Assembly: GCF_030915465.1 (NCBI RefSeq)
Contig: NZ_CP133267.1
Span: 3,461,001 to 3,525,000 of the forward strand
Direction of reading: 5' to 3'
Origin: Neobacillus sp. PS3-34
GTDB lineage: Bacteria > Bacillota > Bacilli > Bacillales > Cytobacillaceae
Length of the DNA: 64,000 nucleotides
In this document: positions 7,416 to 17,082 of the stretch, one piece after another
How positions within the stretch are numbered: the first letter of the stretch is position 1
How the letters are laid out: each line of letters opens with the position of its first letter
Position numbers and translations under genes: made by a program
Notes under the pieces: model-generated
Told to the model about the DNA's origin: nothing
Seen by the model: only the letters and a program-made list of their open reading frames with translations
Databases searched by the model: none

Positions 7416-8912
7416 ATGAGGAGCAAACTATTTACTGCAATTTTGATTTTACTAACAGCTTTTAACCTCCTCCCTATTAACAGCTTTGCTGCTAATGCAT
7501 CAAATGATATTGAGAGTGCAAACAATATAATTATCCAAACGATTCAATCAGTGGATAAGGGAGAAATGGATGCAGCCTCCAAACAATTTAGAACGTTTAC
7601 TTCCACTTGGATTTCCATTGAAGATGGCGTGAAAAAACAATCTCAGCAGGCTTATCATGATATCGAAGATAAAATGGGCCAAGTTTCATTTGCTTTTGCA
7701 CAGCAGCCTGTAAATCAAGCTAAAGTGAAAAATGCACTGTTACAATTAAAAAATACTAATATAAAATTTATTGCCGGTAAGTATACTGACGGCTCTGATA
7801 AAAAAAGTAATAACTCCACCCAGACAGGTGATATTTCTGAACTGATAACCTTGCTTAATCAGTCACTTTCTAAAATTAACAACAATGATATTCAGGGAGC
7901 AAAAAACGATATAGAAAAATTCCGCAAATCGTGGTTGAATGTCGAGGGTGTAGTCCTTACACAGTCTTCTAAAGTATATGGTGATGCAGAACGGGATATG
8001 GTTTCATCCTATTCAATGCTATCCTCCAAGCCAGCTGATGTAAAAGGGGCAAAGAAGACCATTGAAGGAATGAGAGATTATCTTTCACCACTTGTTACAA
8101 AAACAAGTTACAACATGATGGATGCGATTACGATTCTTCTTCGGGAAGGTTTAGAAGGATTGCTTGTAGTGGTGGCCTTGCTTGGATTTTTGAGAAAATC
8201 CGGTCATGAGGATAAGAGTAAATGGATTTGGATAGGAGTAGCTGTTGGAATAGGTATAAGCATTATTCTAGGCACAATTGTAAACCTGTTATTCTCTGCA
8301 GGTGCTTTTGGAAGCAATAATTTCTTAATTGCAGGCTGGACAGGGGTATTTGCAGCAGTCATGCTTCTATACATGAGCTATTGGCTTCACAGTAAATCAA
8401 GCATTTCAGAATGGCAGAGATATATTCGTACCCAAAGTACCAAGGCATTGGATACAGGAAGCCTATTCTCTTTGGCACTACTATCGTTCCTTGCCGTTTT
8501 TCGTGAAGGGACAGAAACCGTCTTATTCTTTATTGGAATGGCTTCTTCGATTAAATTGACATCTCTTTTATTAGGAATTGTCATTGGGGTGTTCATACTG
8601 GTGTTTTTATCTTACCTCATCCTTAAAGTAGGATTGAAAATTCCGATGCGGCCATTCTTCCTGGTCTCAAGCATTTTAATGTTTTACTTATGCTTCAAGT
8701 TTACTGGTATGGGGATTCATGGGCTGCAGCTTGCAGGGCTATTGCCTGCAACTCAAGCACCAATTCCAACGGTTGATTTTTTCGCCTTATATTCAACATG
8801 GGAAAGTTTTATCCCACAAATTATCTTGCTAGTTGCTGCGGTAATTGCTGCAATTATAAGTAAAGGTAAAGATAACAAAGTTAAAGTTGCAAACAGGAGG
8901 AAGCTTACATGA
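7416..8912 (+). CDS. FTR1/EfeU-family iron permease with two N-terminal extracytoplasmic repeats
   Basis: A 498-residue membrane protein starting at ATG 7416 behind AAGGAGGA. Residues 1-25 form a signal peptide ending SFA-ANA. Residues of about 30-220 are a helical extracytoplasmic region made of two similar repeats (FTSTWISIEDGVKKQS then FRKSWLNVEGVVLTQS). From about 232 on is a seven-helix FTR1-type permease with the two iron-binding motifs REGLE (about 243) and REGTE (about 362), characteristic of oxidase-dependent iron permeases such as EfeU and yeast Ftr1. Fur boxes at its promoter support iron-regulated ferric or ferrous uptake. No EfeB peroxidase is nearby, and the lipoprotein gene overlaps its stop codon. 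Confidence 0.88.
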   Translation: MRSKLFTAILILLTAFNLLPINSFAANASNDIESANNIIIQTIQSVDKGEMDAASKQFRTFTSTWISIEDGVKKQSQQAYHDIEDKMGQVSFAFAQQPVNQAKVKNALLQLKNTNIKFIAGKYTDGSDKKSNNSTQTGDISELITLLNQSLSKINNNDIQGAKNDIEKFRKSWLNVEGVVLTQSSKVYGDAERDMVSSYSMLSSKPADVKGAKKTIEGMRDYLSPLVTKTSYNMMDAITILLREGLEGLLVVVALLGFLRKSGHEDKSKWIWIGVAVGIGISIILGTIVNLLFSAGAFGSNNFLIAGWTGVFAAVMLLYMSYWLHSKSSISEWQRYIRTQSTKALDTGSLFSLALLSFLAVFREGTETVLFFIGMASSIKLTSLLLGIVIGVFILVFLSYLILKVGLKIPMRPFFLVSSILMFYLCFKFTGMGIHGLQLAGLLPATQAPIPTVDFFALYSTWESFIPQIILLVAAVIAAIISKGKDNKVKVANRRKLT

Positions 8913-9310
8913 AAACGCGTAAATTAATTGTTCCGATTTTATTAGCTTCTTCTTTGACATTGGCTGCATGCGCTGGAGTTAATAATGATGAGAAGCCAAA
9001 GGATACAAAGAAAACTGTTTCAATTAGTGACGGTGCGAAGGAAATGAAACAAACAATTGCTGATTTGAAAAACCAGCTAAATGATAAGGACGCTGATAAA
9101 GTAAAAGAAAGCGGAGAAAACTTAGAGAAATCCTGGCAAAAATTTGAAGATGAAGTAAAAGACAAAAATGCTGATTTGTATGAAAAGGTTGAAACTCCTC
9201 TTCATATAATTGAAGCAGGTGCAAAGTCTGAACCCCTTGATGAACAAACACTCAATAAAGCAGCTGATGAACTGGATCATGTATTATCCGATGTTAAAAA
9301 CATAAAATAG
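8909..9310 (+). CDS. Lipoprotein related to the permease N-terminal repeats
   Basis: A 133-residue secreted lipoprotein whose ATG overlaps the permease stop codon (ATGA), so the two are translationally coupled. The signal peptide ends in the lipobox LTLAAC, with Cys21 as the lipidated residue. The mature part is a charged helical domain containing [24 protein letters not shown]. This matches the motif of the two repeats in the upstream permease (SW, then an acidic residue, then V, then Y and D/E). It is therefore probably a cell-surface partner in iron capture or delivery. This is inferred from similarity and linkage; no named family was recognised. A terminator follows. Confidence 0.8.
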   Translation: MKTRKLIVPILLASSLTLAACAGVNNDEKPKDTKKTVSISDGAKEMKQTIADLKNQLNDKDADKVKESGENLEKSWQKFEDEVKDKNADLYEKVETPLHIIEAGAKSEPLDEQTLNKAADELDHVLSDVKNIK

Positions 9311-9318
9311 GACGATTG

Positions 9319-9349
9319 GAAGAGCAAGGTTTAACCTTGCTCTTCTTTT
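9319..9349 (+). terminator. Terminator after the iron operon
   Basis: Perfect 11-base stem (GAAGAGCAAGG at 9319-9329 with its complement at 9335-9345), then TTTT. Its position also argues that uvrC starts downstream of it. Confidence 0.9.
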
Positions 9350-9423
9350 GTGATATTAAACAGCAAAATAATTTGACCACATTCACCATCATGTTGCAAT
9401 ATATAAATGGGAGGGTAGCCGGA

Positions 9424-11196
9424 ATGAATGACATAATTAAGCAAAAGCTCGCTTTATTGCCAGATCAGCCTGGCTGCTATTTGATGAAGGATCGCCAGGG
9501 AACGATTATTTATGTAGGGAAGGCCAAGGTTTTGAAAAACCGTGTCCGTTCCTATTTTACCGGTTCACATGATGGAAAGACATTAAGGCTTGTTAATGAG
9601 ATAGAGGACTTTGAATATATCGTCACCTCTTCAGATATTGAAGCACTAATACTTGAGTTGAATTTAATAAAAAAGCACGATCCAAAATATAATATCATGC
9701 TTAAGGATGATAAGACCTATCCGTTCATTAAGCTTACAGCGGAAAGACATCCCAAACTGATTATTACGAGAAAGGTAAAAAAGGATAAAGGGAAATATTT
9801 TGGACCTTATCCCAATGTTCAGGCTGCGAATGAAACGAAAAAGCTGTTGGACCGCATTTATCCTTTGCGTAAATGTGCCACCCTGCCGGACCGAGTTTGC
9901 CTATATTATCATTTGGGGCAATGCCTGGCTCCATGTGTAAATGAAATCCATGTCGAACAATATAGACAGATGGTTGAAGACATTTCCCGCTTTCTTAACG
10001 GTGGTTATAAAGACATAAAAAAAGAATTGACCGAGAAAATGATGAGTGCCGCCGAGAGCCTTGATTTTGAAAGAGCCAAGGAATATCGTGATAAAATCAG
10101 CCATATTGAGACGACGATGGAAAAACAAAAAATGACCACCACTGATTTTACTGACCGCGATGTATTTGGTTATGCAGTCGATAAGGGATGGATGTGTGTC
10201 CAGGTCTTTTTTGTACGCCAGGGAAAACTTATTGAACGAGATGTTTCCTTGTTTCCTATTTACAATGAACCTGAAGAGGAAATCCTTACCTATCTGGGAC
10301 AATTTTATGATAAAGCAAATCATATTAAGCCAAAGGAAATCCTGATTCCCGATGAGATGGATACCAATCTGGCAGAACAGTTGCTTCAGGTTAGGGTATT
10401 GAAGCCGCAAAGGGGACAGAAAAAAGACCTCGTTAAATTAGCCGTGAAAAATGCGAAAATTGCTTTGAATGAAAAATTCTCGCTTATCGAACGGGATGAG
10501 GTTCGCACGGTAAAAGCGGTTGAAAATCTCGGAAGCATGCTTGGAATTTACACTCCTTATCGTATTGAAGCATTTGACAACTCCAATATTCAGGGAACAG
10601 ATCCAGTGTCAGCGCTAGTAGTGTTTCAGGATGGCAAAGCCAATAAACGTGAGTACCGAAAATATAAAATTAAATCGGTAAAGGGACCGGATGACTATGA
10701 ATCAATGAGGGAAGTTGTCAGAAGGAGATACACCAGAGTACTAAAAGAGAATCTTCCTCTTCCAGATTTAATTATTATTGATGGAGGAAAGGGGCATGTG
10801 GAAGCGGTCAGAGATGTATTGGAAAATGAATTAGGGCTGGATATTCCGCTTTCCGGCCTCGTCAAGGATGATAAGCATAGAACGTCGCAATTGCTTTATG
10901 GAAATCCGCTCGAAATCATACCGCTTGCAAGGAATAGCCAGGAGTTTTATTTGCTGCAGCGAATCCAGGATGAGGTTCATCGTTTTGCAATTACATTCCA
11001 CCGCCAAACACGAGGAAAAACCGCTTTCCACTCTTTACTTGATGACATTCAGGGTATCGGCGAAAAGAGGAAAAAATTATTGTTAAAACATTTTGGATCC
11101 GTTAAAAAAATGAAAGAAGCCAGCATTGAACAATTCCTGGAAATCGGAATTCCGCCCAATGTCGCTGAGGAACTGCAAAAAAAACTTCAGGAATAA
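9424..11196 (+). CDS. uvrC: Excinuclease ABC subunit C
   Basis: A 590-residue UvrC, the dual-incision nuclease of nucleotide excision repair. Visible domains are an N-terminal GIY-YIG nuclease (GCYLMKD and IIYVGKAK, residues of about 18-40), a cysteine-containing region ([21 protein letters not shown]), a UVR motif ([14 protein letters not shown], about 215), the C-terminal RNase H-like nuclease ([25 protein letters not shown]) and tandem helix-hairpin-helix motifs at the end. The frame is open upstream, but that part runs through the previous terminator. ATG 9424 has a GGAGGG site 10 bases before it and aligns with UvrC starts. Unbroken. Confidence 0.97.
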   Translation: MNDIIKQKLALLPDQPGCYLMKDRQGTIIYVGKAKVLKNRVRSYFTGSHDGKTLRLVNEIEDFEYIVTSSDIEALILELNLIKKHDPKYNIMLKDDKTYPFIKLTAERHPKLIITRKVKKDKGKYFGPYPNVQAANETKKLLDRIYPLRKCATLPDRVCLYYHLGQCLAPCVNEIHVEQYRQMVEDISRFLNGGYKDIKKELTEKMMSAAESLDFERAKEYRDKISHIETTMEKQKMTTTDFTDRDVFGYAVDKGWMCVQVFFVRQGKLIERDVSLFPIYNEPEEEILTYLGQFYDKANHIKPKEILIPDEMDTNLAEQLLQVRVLKPQRGQKKDLVKLAVKNAKIALNEKFSLIERDEVRTVKAVENLGSMLGIYTPYRIEAFDNSNIQGTDPVSALVVFQDGKANKREYRKYKIKSVKGPDDYESMREVVRRRYTRVLKENLPLPDLIIIDGGKGHVEAVRDVLENELGLDIPLSGLVKDDKHRTSQLLYGNPLEIIPLARNSQEFYLLQRIQDEVHRFAITFHRQTRGKTAFHSLLDDIQGIGEKRKKLLLKHFGSVKKMKEASIEQFLEIGIPPNVAEELQKKLQE

Positions 11197-11199
11197 TTA

Positions 11200-11228
11200 T
11201 TGTCAGAAAAATCTCAATGTGCTATAAT
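11200..11228 (+). promoter_or_regulatory. SigA promoter of the lysC leader
   Basis: TTGTCA (11200-11205), 17-base spacer, TATAAT (11223-11228), about 40 bases before the riboswitch core. Confidence 0.85.
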
Positions 11229-11267
11229 TGATTAAAATTTTATATTACTATCACTTTATAGTATTAA

Positions 11268-11510
11268 AGTGAAGGTAGAGGTGCGGGCATCAAGAGTAAT
11301 GGTTCTGAGAAGAATGAGCTTCTGTGAAGAGCCAGGAAAGGGATCGCCCGCCGAAGTGGAGAAGGACTCATCGCCTTTTTTGCTGGTCCTGTATTGAATA
11401 AATGCCGGATTGTCAGGGTTTTTGCCCTGGAGAGCTATCTCACATTGTACGCGCTGAATCATTCTACGTGTTCAAAGCAATGAGATATCTTTCTCATTGC
11501 TTTTTTTGTT
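11268..11510 (+). ncRNA. Lysine riboswitch (L box) with terminator
   Basis: The leader of aspartokinase contains the conserved L-box elements: AAGGTAGAGGTGCG (about 11273-11286), AAGAGTAATGG, GGAAAGGGATCGCCCGCCGAAG (about 11335-11357) and GGACTCATCGCC. It ends in a perfect hairpin (AAGCAATGAGA with TCTCATTGCTT, about 11475-11501) followed by a T-run. By analogy with known L boxes, lysine binding would favour this terminator and stop lysC expression. The exact ends of the aptamer are estimated. Confidence 0.92.
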
Positions 11511-11566
11511 CTCTATGGGCAAACTGTGAGTAGCTTTTAGTGGATCTACAGAAAGAAGGGGAAATA

Positions 11567-12790
11567 GTGGGATTAATTGTTCAGAAATTTGGTGGAACAT
11601 CAGTTGGGAGCGCAGAAAGAATATTAAATGTGGCAGAGCGTGTCAGGGAGGAAAAGGAGAGGGGAAATGATGTGGTCGTTGTTGTTTCTGCAATGGGCAA
11701 AACAACTGACCAGCTCGTTTCACTTGCCAAAGAAATTGCTACCCAGCCAAACAAGCGTGAAATGGATATGCTTTTGACTACAGGGGAGCAGATAACCATT
11801 TCACTTTTATCAATGGCCTTGAACCATAAAGGTATTGAAGCTGTTTCATTTACAGGCTGGCAGGCAGGAATCTTCACAGAAGATATACATGGAAATGCCC
11901 GAATTACAAAAATTGAAACCGATGCAGTAAATAAACAGCTGTCAAAAGGTAAAGTTGTGATTGTAGCAGGCTTTCAGGGAATAACAGTTGATGGGGAAAT
12001 TACAACCCTTGGCCGGGGAGGTTCAGATACAACAGCAGTTGCTCTGGCAGCAGCGCTAAAGGCTGATAAATGTGATATCTATACGGATGTTACGGGTGTT
12101 TATACTACAGATCCGAGATATGTGAAAGATGCAAGGAAGCTGCTGGCCGTATCGTACGATGAAATGCTTGAACTAGCTAATCTCGGAGCAGGGGTGCTCC
12201 ACCCAAGAGCAGTCGAATTTGCGAAAAACTATAATGTCCCTCTTGAGGTTCGCTCAAGTATGGAAAAAATTTCAGGAACGGTAATTGAGGAGGAAGCAAC
12301 GATGGAAGAAAATCTTATTGTGCGCGGAGTGGCATTTGAGGGGGAAATTACAAGAGTAACAGTCCTTGGACTGCCGAATTCCTTGTCCGGGTTATCCACT
12401 ATTTTTACAACGCTTGCCAAGAACCATATCAATGTTGATATTATCATTCAAAGCTCGACGGATGCCCATGCCACAAATCTGTCTTTTTCCATTAAGAGTG
12501 AGGATTTGGAACAAACGCTAACTGTTCTCGAAGAAAACAGGGAGGTTCTCGAATATGAACAAATCGAATGGGAAATGAAGCTGGCGAAAGTGTCAATTGT
12601 TGGCTCTGGAATGGTTTCGAATCCAGGAGTGGCTGCAGAAATGTTTAAGGTTCTGGCCGACCATGAGATTCATGTTAAAATGGTGAGTACATCTGAAATA
12701 AAAGTTTCAGCGGTAGTGGCGGAAACGAACATGATTAGGGCTGTAGAAGTTCTGCATGAAGCCTTTAACCTTTCTGAGAACAAGAGATAA
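11567..12790 (+). CDS. lysC: Aspartokinase II (lysine-sensitive)
   Basis: A 407-residue aspartate kinase, the first step of lysine, threonine, methionine and diaminopimelate synthesis. Start GTG 11567 gives V/M-GLIVQKFGGTSVG, as in B. subtilis LysC; an upstream TTG at 11540 is less likely since AAGAAGGGG lies between the two. Motifs: KFGGTSVG, VSAMGKTTD, TTGEQ, GRGGSDTTA and the C-terminal pair of ACT domains (about 265-407) that bind the feedback amino acid. In related species an internal start produces a separate beta subunit from the C-terminal third; an in-frame ATG (12302, after GGAGGAAGC) would fit. Expression is controlled by the upstream lysine riboswitch. Confidence 0.95.
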   Translation: MGLIVQKFGGTSVGSAERILNVAERVREEKERGNDVVVVVSAMGKTTDQLVSLAKEIATQPNKREMDMLLTTGEQITISLLSMALNHKGIEAVSFTGWQAGIFTEDIHGNARITKIETDAVNKQLSKGKVVIVAGFQGITVDGEITTLGRGGSDTTAVALAAALKADKCDIYTDVTGVYTTDPRYVKDARKLLAVSYDEMLELANLGAGVLHPRAVEFAKNYNVPLEVRSSMEKISGTVIEEEATMEENLIVRGVAFEGEITRVTVLGLPNSLSGLSTIFTTLAKNHINVDIIIQSSTDAHATNLSFSIKSEDLEQTLTVLEENREVLEYEQIEWEMKLAKVSIVGSGMVSNPGVAAEMFKVLADHEIHVKMVSTSEIKVSAVVAETNMIRAVEVLHEAFNLSENKR

Positions 12791-12800
12791 GAAATTGAAA

Positions 12801-12842
12801 AAAAGCTTTCAGCGGATTACATTACCGTTGAAAGCTTTTTAT
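12801..12842 (+). terminator. Terminator between lysC and yslB
   Basis: AAAGCTTTCAGCGG paired with CCGTTGAAAGCTTT, 9-base loop, then a T-run. On the other strand the A-tract is a T-run, so it may serve both convergent genes. Confidence 0.85.
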
Positions 12843-12854
12843 TATGATTGACGA

Positions 12855-13303
12855 TTAAATTGTGTCTTTCTGATCCCATTTAACGGTGAATTGTACCTTT
12901 TGGGCTTTCTTTACTGGATGCTCGAATGCTTCGGTCACAGCACCTTTCAGCAATTCAATTTGCTGGGCAAGAAACCCTGCTTCAAGCTGAAAAAAATACT
13001 CTGACTTGGATTTTACACGGGACACTATAAACGGGCTGTTCATTTCAAATTCCATTTCATTTTTCGTTGCAGTTTTCATTTCAAGCTGGCCCCATGAGGC
13101 TTTTACGAAAAAATCATTGATTTCATCAAGGCTATTTAAAGGATATTTCCTGGCAAGCCGCTTTCCGGCCAATATAATATCTCGGGAGTATCTTTTCCAA
13201 GGAGCTCAGGAAGTAAATCTCCGCGCAAAAGTTCAAATCCAAACATTGTTAATTTTTCAGGTTCCTGCTGTATTGCGTGTTCTGCAGATGTATTTTCTTT
13301 CAA
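12855..13303 (-). CDS. yslB: YslB family protein (DUF2507), one frameshift
   Basis: A protein of about 149 residues on the minus strand, convergent with lysC. Start TTG at 13303 (minus) with AAAGGGGAGAG just upstream. The product has the YslB/DUF2507 features: FGFELLRGDLLPELLG, then EILYW-AGKRLARKYPL, QLEAGFLAQQIE and the ending KVQFTVKWDQKD. The frame breaks at GGCC 13167-13170; adding one G restores YWAGKRLARKYP. Its place between lysC and sdhC matches B. subtilis. The family is distantly related to V4R-type domains; its role is not established here. The frameshift is likely technical. Confidence 0.87.
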
Positions 13304-13765
13304 TGCTCTCCCCTCTTTCTATTAATCTATTATATACAATTTGCCCTTAACTTAAGTACTCTTTTCATATAAAAACTTTTGTCCATTTGAATAAATATTT
13401 GCTATTTTAGTATATCCGGCTCACCTGAGTAATATTTTATTCTTAGCAGGAGGGCTAAGTAACTGAAAAAGAGCTGAGGTCAAGCAAATAAATGGTTTAA
13501 GGTTAAGTGATTGAAGGTGGAATTCTATGAAATGCACTTCCTAATATAACACTCTTTCGACTATAAAAATATTTTAAAAATTTTATTTTTATAAAACATT
13601 TTATGTATACGTTTTCTTGACGCTCTATAATGATGGGAGTAAAATGGACATGTCACATAATTGTTAAAAAGGGGTATTTACTTTTTCAAAGTGGTGAAGG
13701 GTTTTTGGGAAGAATATTAGAGAAAAGTCCTTGCATCATTGCTTACATTTTAAGGGGGGTAATTT
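13304..13765 (+). promoter_or_regulatory. Long leader/promoter region before sdhC
   Basis: About 460 bases without a gene between the divergent yslB and sdhC. A TATAAT at 13626-13631 is the best -10 candidate for sdhC, without a convincing -35. A small inverted repeat (CTTAGC, AGGAGG, GCTAAG) lies at about 13443-13460, and an AT-rich tract at 13556-13610. No RNA family was recognised. Confidence 0.4.
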
Positions 13766-14374
13766 ATGGCGGGTAATCGAGAGTTTTTTAATCGAAGATT
13801 GCATTCACTGCTTGGGGTAATTCCTGTTGGAATATTCCTTATGCAGCATCTTGTAGTGAACCATTTTGCTACTGAAGGGGAAGAATCATTTAATCACGCG
13901 GCTAATTTTATGGGCACTCTACCATTTAAAATAGTGTTAGAGACAGTTGTAATTTATTTGCCACTGCTGTTCCATGCAATTTATGGCCTTTATATTGCTT
14001 TTACTGCTAAAAACAATACTAGTAGATTTGGTTTCTTCCGTAACTGGATGTTCACTTTACAGCGTGTTTCCGGTGTTATCACGCTAATATTTATTGCGTG
14101 GCATCTCTGGGAAACACGTATTGCGGCAGCATTTGGATCAGAAGTTAATTTTCAAATGATGGAGAATATCCTCTCATCACCTTTTATGTTCTGGTTCTAT
14201 GTGGTCGGAATTATTTCAACTATCTTTCACTTTGCGAACGGACTTTGGTCATTCTTGGTCAGCTGGGGAATTACAGTTACTCCTCGGTCACAGGTCATTT
14301 CAACCTACGTAACAATCATATTGTTCCTTGCACTTTCTTACGTTGGAATTAGTGCGCTTGTCGCTTTCATTTAA
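13766..14374 (+). CDS. sdhC: Succinate dehydrogenase cytochrome b558 subunit
   Basis: A 202-residue membrane anchor of complex II with five predicted transmembrane helices. In Bacillus it binds two hemes b and reduces menaquinone. It starts MAGNREFFNRRLHSLLGVIPVGIFLMQH, typical of the Bacillus SdhC family. Candidate heme-ligand histidines lie in the helices at His13, His28, the FHAIYGLY segment, FIAWHLWETR and FHFANGLW. The ATG follows AAGGGGGG. It is first of the sdhCAB operon and intact. Confidence 0.95.
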   Translation: MAGNREFFNRRLHSLLGVIPVGIFLMQHLVVNHFATEGEESFNHAANFMGTLPFKIVLETVVIYLPLLFHAIYGLYIAFTAKNNTSRFGFFRNWMFTLQRVSGVITLIFIAWHLWETRIAAAFGSEVNFQMMENILSSPFMFWFYVVGIISTIFHFANGLWSFLVSWGITVTPRSQVISTYVTIILFLALSYVGISALVAFI

Positions 14375-14436
14375 TTTAATCGCTTTTTAAATCAGTTAGG
14401 GATTACCAGTGTTGTATTAAGGGAGTGAGTTTCACG

Positions 14437-16197
14437 ATGGGTAAAGGAAAGGTTATTATTGTCGGCGGCGGTTTCGCCGGCTTAATGGCAACAATTAAAG
14501 TTGCAGAAACGGGAACGCCGGTAGAATTATTTTCACTTGTTCCGGTGAAGCGTTCTCACTCTGTTTGTGCCCAGGGCGGTATTAATGGAGCTGTAAATAC
14601 AAAAGGAGAAGGGGATTCACCATGGATCCACTTTGACGATACGATTTATGGTGGAGACTTTTTGGCCAACCAGCCTCCGGTAAAAGCAATGTGTGAAGCT
14701 GCACCAAGCATAATACATTTATTTGACCGTATGGGTGTTATGTTTAACCGTACACCTGAAGGACTTCTTGATTTCCGACGCTTTGGTGGAACTCAACATC
14801 ATCGTACAGCTTTTGCGGGCGCCACCACGGGCCAGCAGCTGTTATATGCTTTGGATGAGCAGGTTCGCCGCTATGAAGTGGCAGGATTGGTTACAAAATA
14901 CGAGGGCTGGGAATTTCTTGGAGCTGTTGTTGATGACGAGGGAGTCTGCCGCGGGATTACTGCCCAGAACCTGGTATCAATGGAGACGAAGGCTTTTTCT
15001 GCAGATGCGGTAATTATGGCAACTGGCGGACCTGGAATTATTTTTGGAAAATCAACTAACTCTGTTATCAATACAGGTTCTGCTGCATCCATTCTTTATC
15101 AGCAGGGCGCTTATTATGCCAACGGTGAGTTTATCCAGATTCACCCGACTGCAATTCCTGGAGATGACAAGCTTCGCCTTATGAGTGAATCTGCACGTGG
15201 TGAAGGCGGACGTGTTTGGACATATAAAGATGGCAAGCCATGGTATTTCCTTGAAGAAAAATATCCAGCTTACGGAAACCTTGTTCCACGTGATATTGCA
15301 ACACGTGAAATTTTTCACGTCTGTGTTGATATGAAAATGGGCATAAACGGTGAAAATATGGTATTCCTTGATCTTTCCCATAAAGATCCAAAGGAATTGG
15401 ATATTAAGCTTGGCGGAATAATTGAAATCTATGAAAAATTCATGGGTGACGATCCGCGTAAGGTTCCAATGAAGATTTTCCCTGCTGTTCATTACTCAAT
15501 GGGTGGATTATGGGTTGATTATGATCAAATGACCAATATTCCTGGACTTTTTGCCGCTGGTGAATGTGATTATTCTCAGCACGGAGCAAACCGTTTAGGC
15601 GCAAACTCACTGCTATCTGCCGTTTTCGGCGGGATGGTTGCAGGGCGAAATGCGGTTAAATATATTGATGGCATGGAAAAGAGTACAGATTCTATTTCTT
15701 CCTCAGTATTTGACCAGCATGTAAAGCAGGAAGAAGCGAAATGGAATAAAATCATGTCCTTCAATGGATCAGAAAATGCATACGTACTTCATAAAGAGCT
15801 TGGCGAATGGATGACAGATAATGTAACAGTAGTCCGCCATAACGATAAATTGCAGCAGACGGATGATAAAATCCAGGAATTGCTTGAGCGGTATGAAAAT
15901 ATCAATATTAACGATACAGCAAAATGGAGCAACCAAGGTGCAGCCTTCACAAGACAGCTGCAAAATATGCTTCAGCTGGCACGTGTCGTTACAATTGGCG
16001 CTTTAAATCGTAATGAAAGCCGAGGAGCTCATTATAAGCCTGACTTCCCAGAAAGAAATGATGAGGAATTCCTAAAAACGACAATGGCTAAATTCGTGGA
16101 TTCAAAAACTGCCCCTGCTTTCCATTATGAAGATGTGGATACATCGTTAATTGCGCCGAGAAAACGCGACTATTCGAAAAAGAAGAAGGGGGAGTAG
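14437..16197 (+). CDS. sdhA: Succinate dehydrogenase flavoprotein subunit
   Basis: A 586-residue SdhA, the FAD-containing catalytic subunit oxidising succinate to fumarate at the membrane surface. Motifs: the dinucleotide fold IIVGGGFAGLMATI at the N-terminus; SHSVCAQGGINGA, whose SH pair places the covalent FAD histidine; the active-site RRFGGTQHHRTAF, HPTAIPG and SARGEGGRVW; and LFAAGECDYSQHGANRLGANSLL. Start ATG 14437 is preferred over an in-frame GTG at 14425, because GGGAGTGAG lies just ahead. It lies 62 bases after sdhC and 6 bases before sdhB. Intact. Confidence 0.97.
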   Translation: MGKGKVIIVGGGFAGLMATIKVAETGTPVELFSLVPVKRSHSVCAQGGINGAVNTKGEGDSPWIHFDDTIYGGDFLANQPPVKAMCEAAPSIIHLFDRMGVMFNRTPEGLLDFRRFGGTQHHRTAFAGATTGQQLLYALDEQVRRYEVAGLVTKYEGWEFLGAVVDDEGVCRGITAQNLVSMETKAFSADAVIMATGGPGIIFGKSTNSVINTGSAASILYQQGAYYANGEFIQIHPTAIPGDDKLRLMSESARGEGGRVWTYKDGKPWYFLEEKYPAYGNLVPRDIATREIFHVCVDMKMGINGENMVFLDLSHKDPKELDIKLGGIIEIYEKFMGDDPRKVPMKIFPAVHYSMGGLWVDYDQMTNIPGLFAAGECDYSQHGANRLGANSLLSAVFGGMVAGRNAVKYIDGMEKSTDSISSSVFDQHVKQEEAKWNKIMSFNGSENAYVLHKELGEWMTDNVTVVRHNDKLQQTDDKIQELLERYENININDTAKWSNQGAAFTRQLQNMLQLARVVTIGALNRNESRGAHYKPDFPERNDEEFLKTTMAKFVDSKTAPAFHYEDVDTSLIAPRKRDYSKKKKGE

Positions 16198-16203
16198 AAT
16201 CTC

Positions 16204-16960
16204 ATGTCAGAAAATAAAATGGTGAAATTTATAATCACACGGCAGGAGAGTCCAGATTCTGCTCCTTACCAGGAAGAATTTGAATTAGCGTACCGGCCAA
16301 ATATGAACGTAATTTCTGCCCTTATGGAAATCAGAAGAAATCCTATTAACGCGAAGGGGCAGGGTTCATCACCGATTACATGGGACATGAACTGCCTTGA
16401 AGAAGTTTGTGGAGCATGTTCTATGGTGATTAACGGAAAGCCGCGCCAATCTTGTACGGCGCTTGTTGATCAGCTGGAGCAGCCAATTCGCCTGGAGCCT
16501 ATGCGAACTTTCCCTGTTGTCCGTGATTTACAGGTAGACCGCAGCAGGATGTTTGATTCTCTTAAAAAGGTTAAAGCATGGATTCCAATTGATGGAACAT
16601 ACGATTTAAGGTCAGGCGCATGCCTGAGAAAAAGCGCCAGTGGGCATATGAATTATCTAAATGTATGACTTGCGGCGTGTGTTTAGAAGCCTGCCCGAAT
16701 GTTAACAGTAAATCAGACTTTATCGGCCGGCTCCTTTATCACAGGTTCGTTTATTCAATGCACATCCAACAGGAGAAATGAATAAGTCTGAACGTCTTGA
16801 AGCAATCATGGGTGATGGCGGACTTGCCAATTGCGGTAATTCGCAAAATTGTGTGCAGTCCTGCCCTAAAGGTATTCCTTTGACTACTTCAATTGCAGCC
16901 TTAAACCGTGATACTACTATCCAGTCCTTCAGAAACTTTTTTGGAAGCGACCAAGCATAA
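16204..16960 (+). CDS. sdhB: Succinate dehydrogenase iron-sulfur subunit (two frameshifts)
   Basis: The iron-sulfur subunit of complex II, about 252 residues when repaired. The N-terminal half holds the [2Fe-2S] ligands (CLEEVCGACSMVINGKPRQSC). The C-terminal half holds the CMTCGVCLEACP and CGNSQNCVQSCPKGIP ligands for the other two clusters. The frame breaks twice: at GGC 16615-16617 (one C restores GRMPEKKRQWAYELSKC) and at GGCC 16725-16728 (one C restores FIGPAPLSQVRLFNAHP). Both fit a technical deletion at GGCC. The end DRDTT-like IQSFRNFFGSDQA is normal. It is the last gene of sdhCAB, followed by a terminator. Confidence 0.93.
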
Positions 16961-16970
16961 TTGGTTTTTG

Positions 16971-17013
16971 ATCCCCTTTACGCTAAACAGCGCAGAAGGG
17001 GATTTTTATTTTT
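16971..17013 (+). terminator. Terminator after sdhCAB
   Basis: ATCCCCTTT (16971-16979) paired with AAGGGGAT (16996-17003), followed by a long T-rich tract. Confidence 0.85.
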
Positions 17014-17082
17014 TCTTTTTTTGAGTAGTAGATTTTTTGATATACTTTTAAAATGAAAAAACGATAGGACGGGTAGAGGCTG

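Noticed and set aside
9316..9423. Upstream extension of uvrC
   Set aside because: This stretch contains the terminator of the iron operon. ATG 9424 has a good ribosome binding site and matches UvrC starts.
9901..10410. 169-codon minus-strand frame inside uvrC
   Set aside because: A shadow of the strongly conserved uvrC coding sequence, without a ribosome binding site or recognisable product.
15052..15492. 146-codon minus-strand frame inside sdhA
   Set aside because: Lies wholly within the conserved sdhA frame; its product is cysteine- and phenylalanine-rich nonsense.
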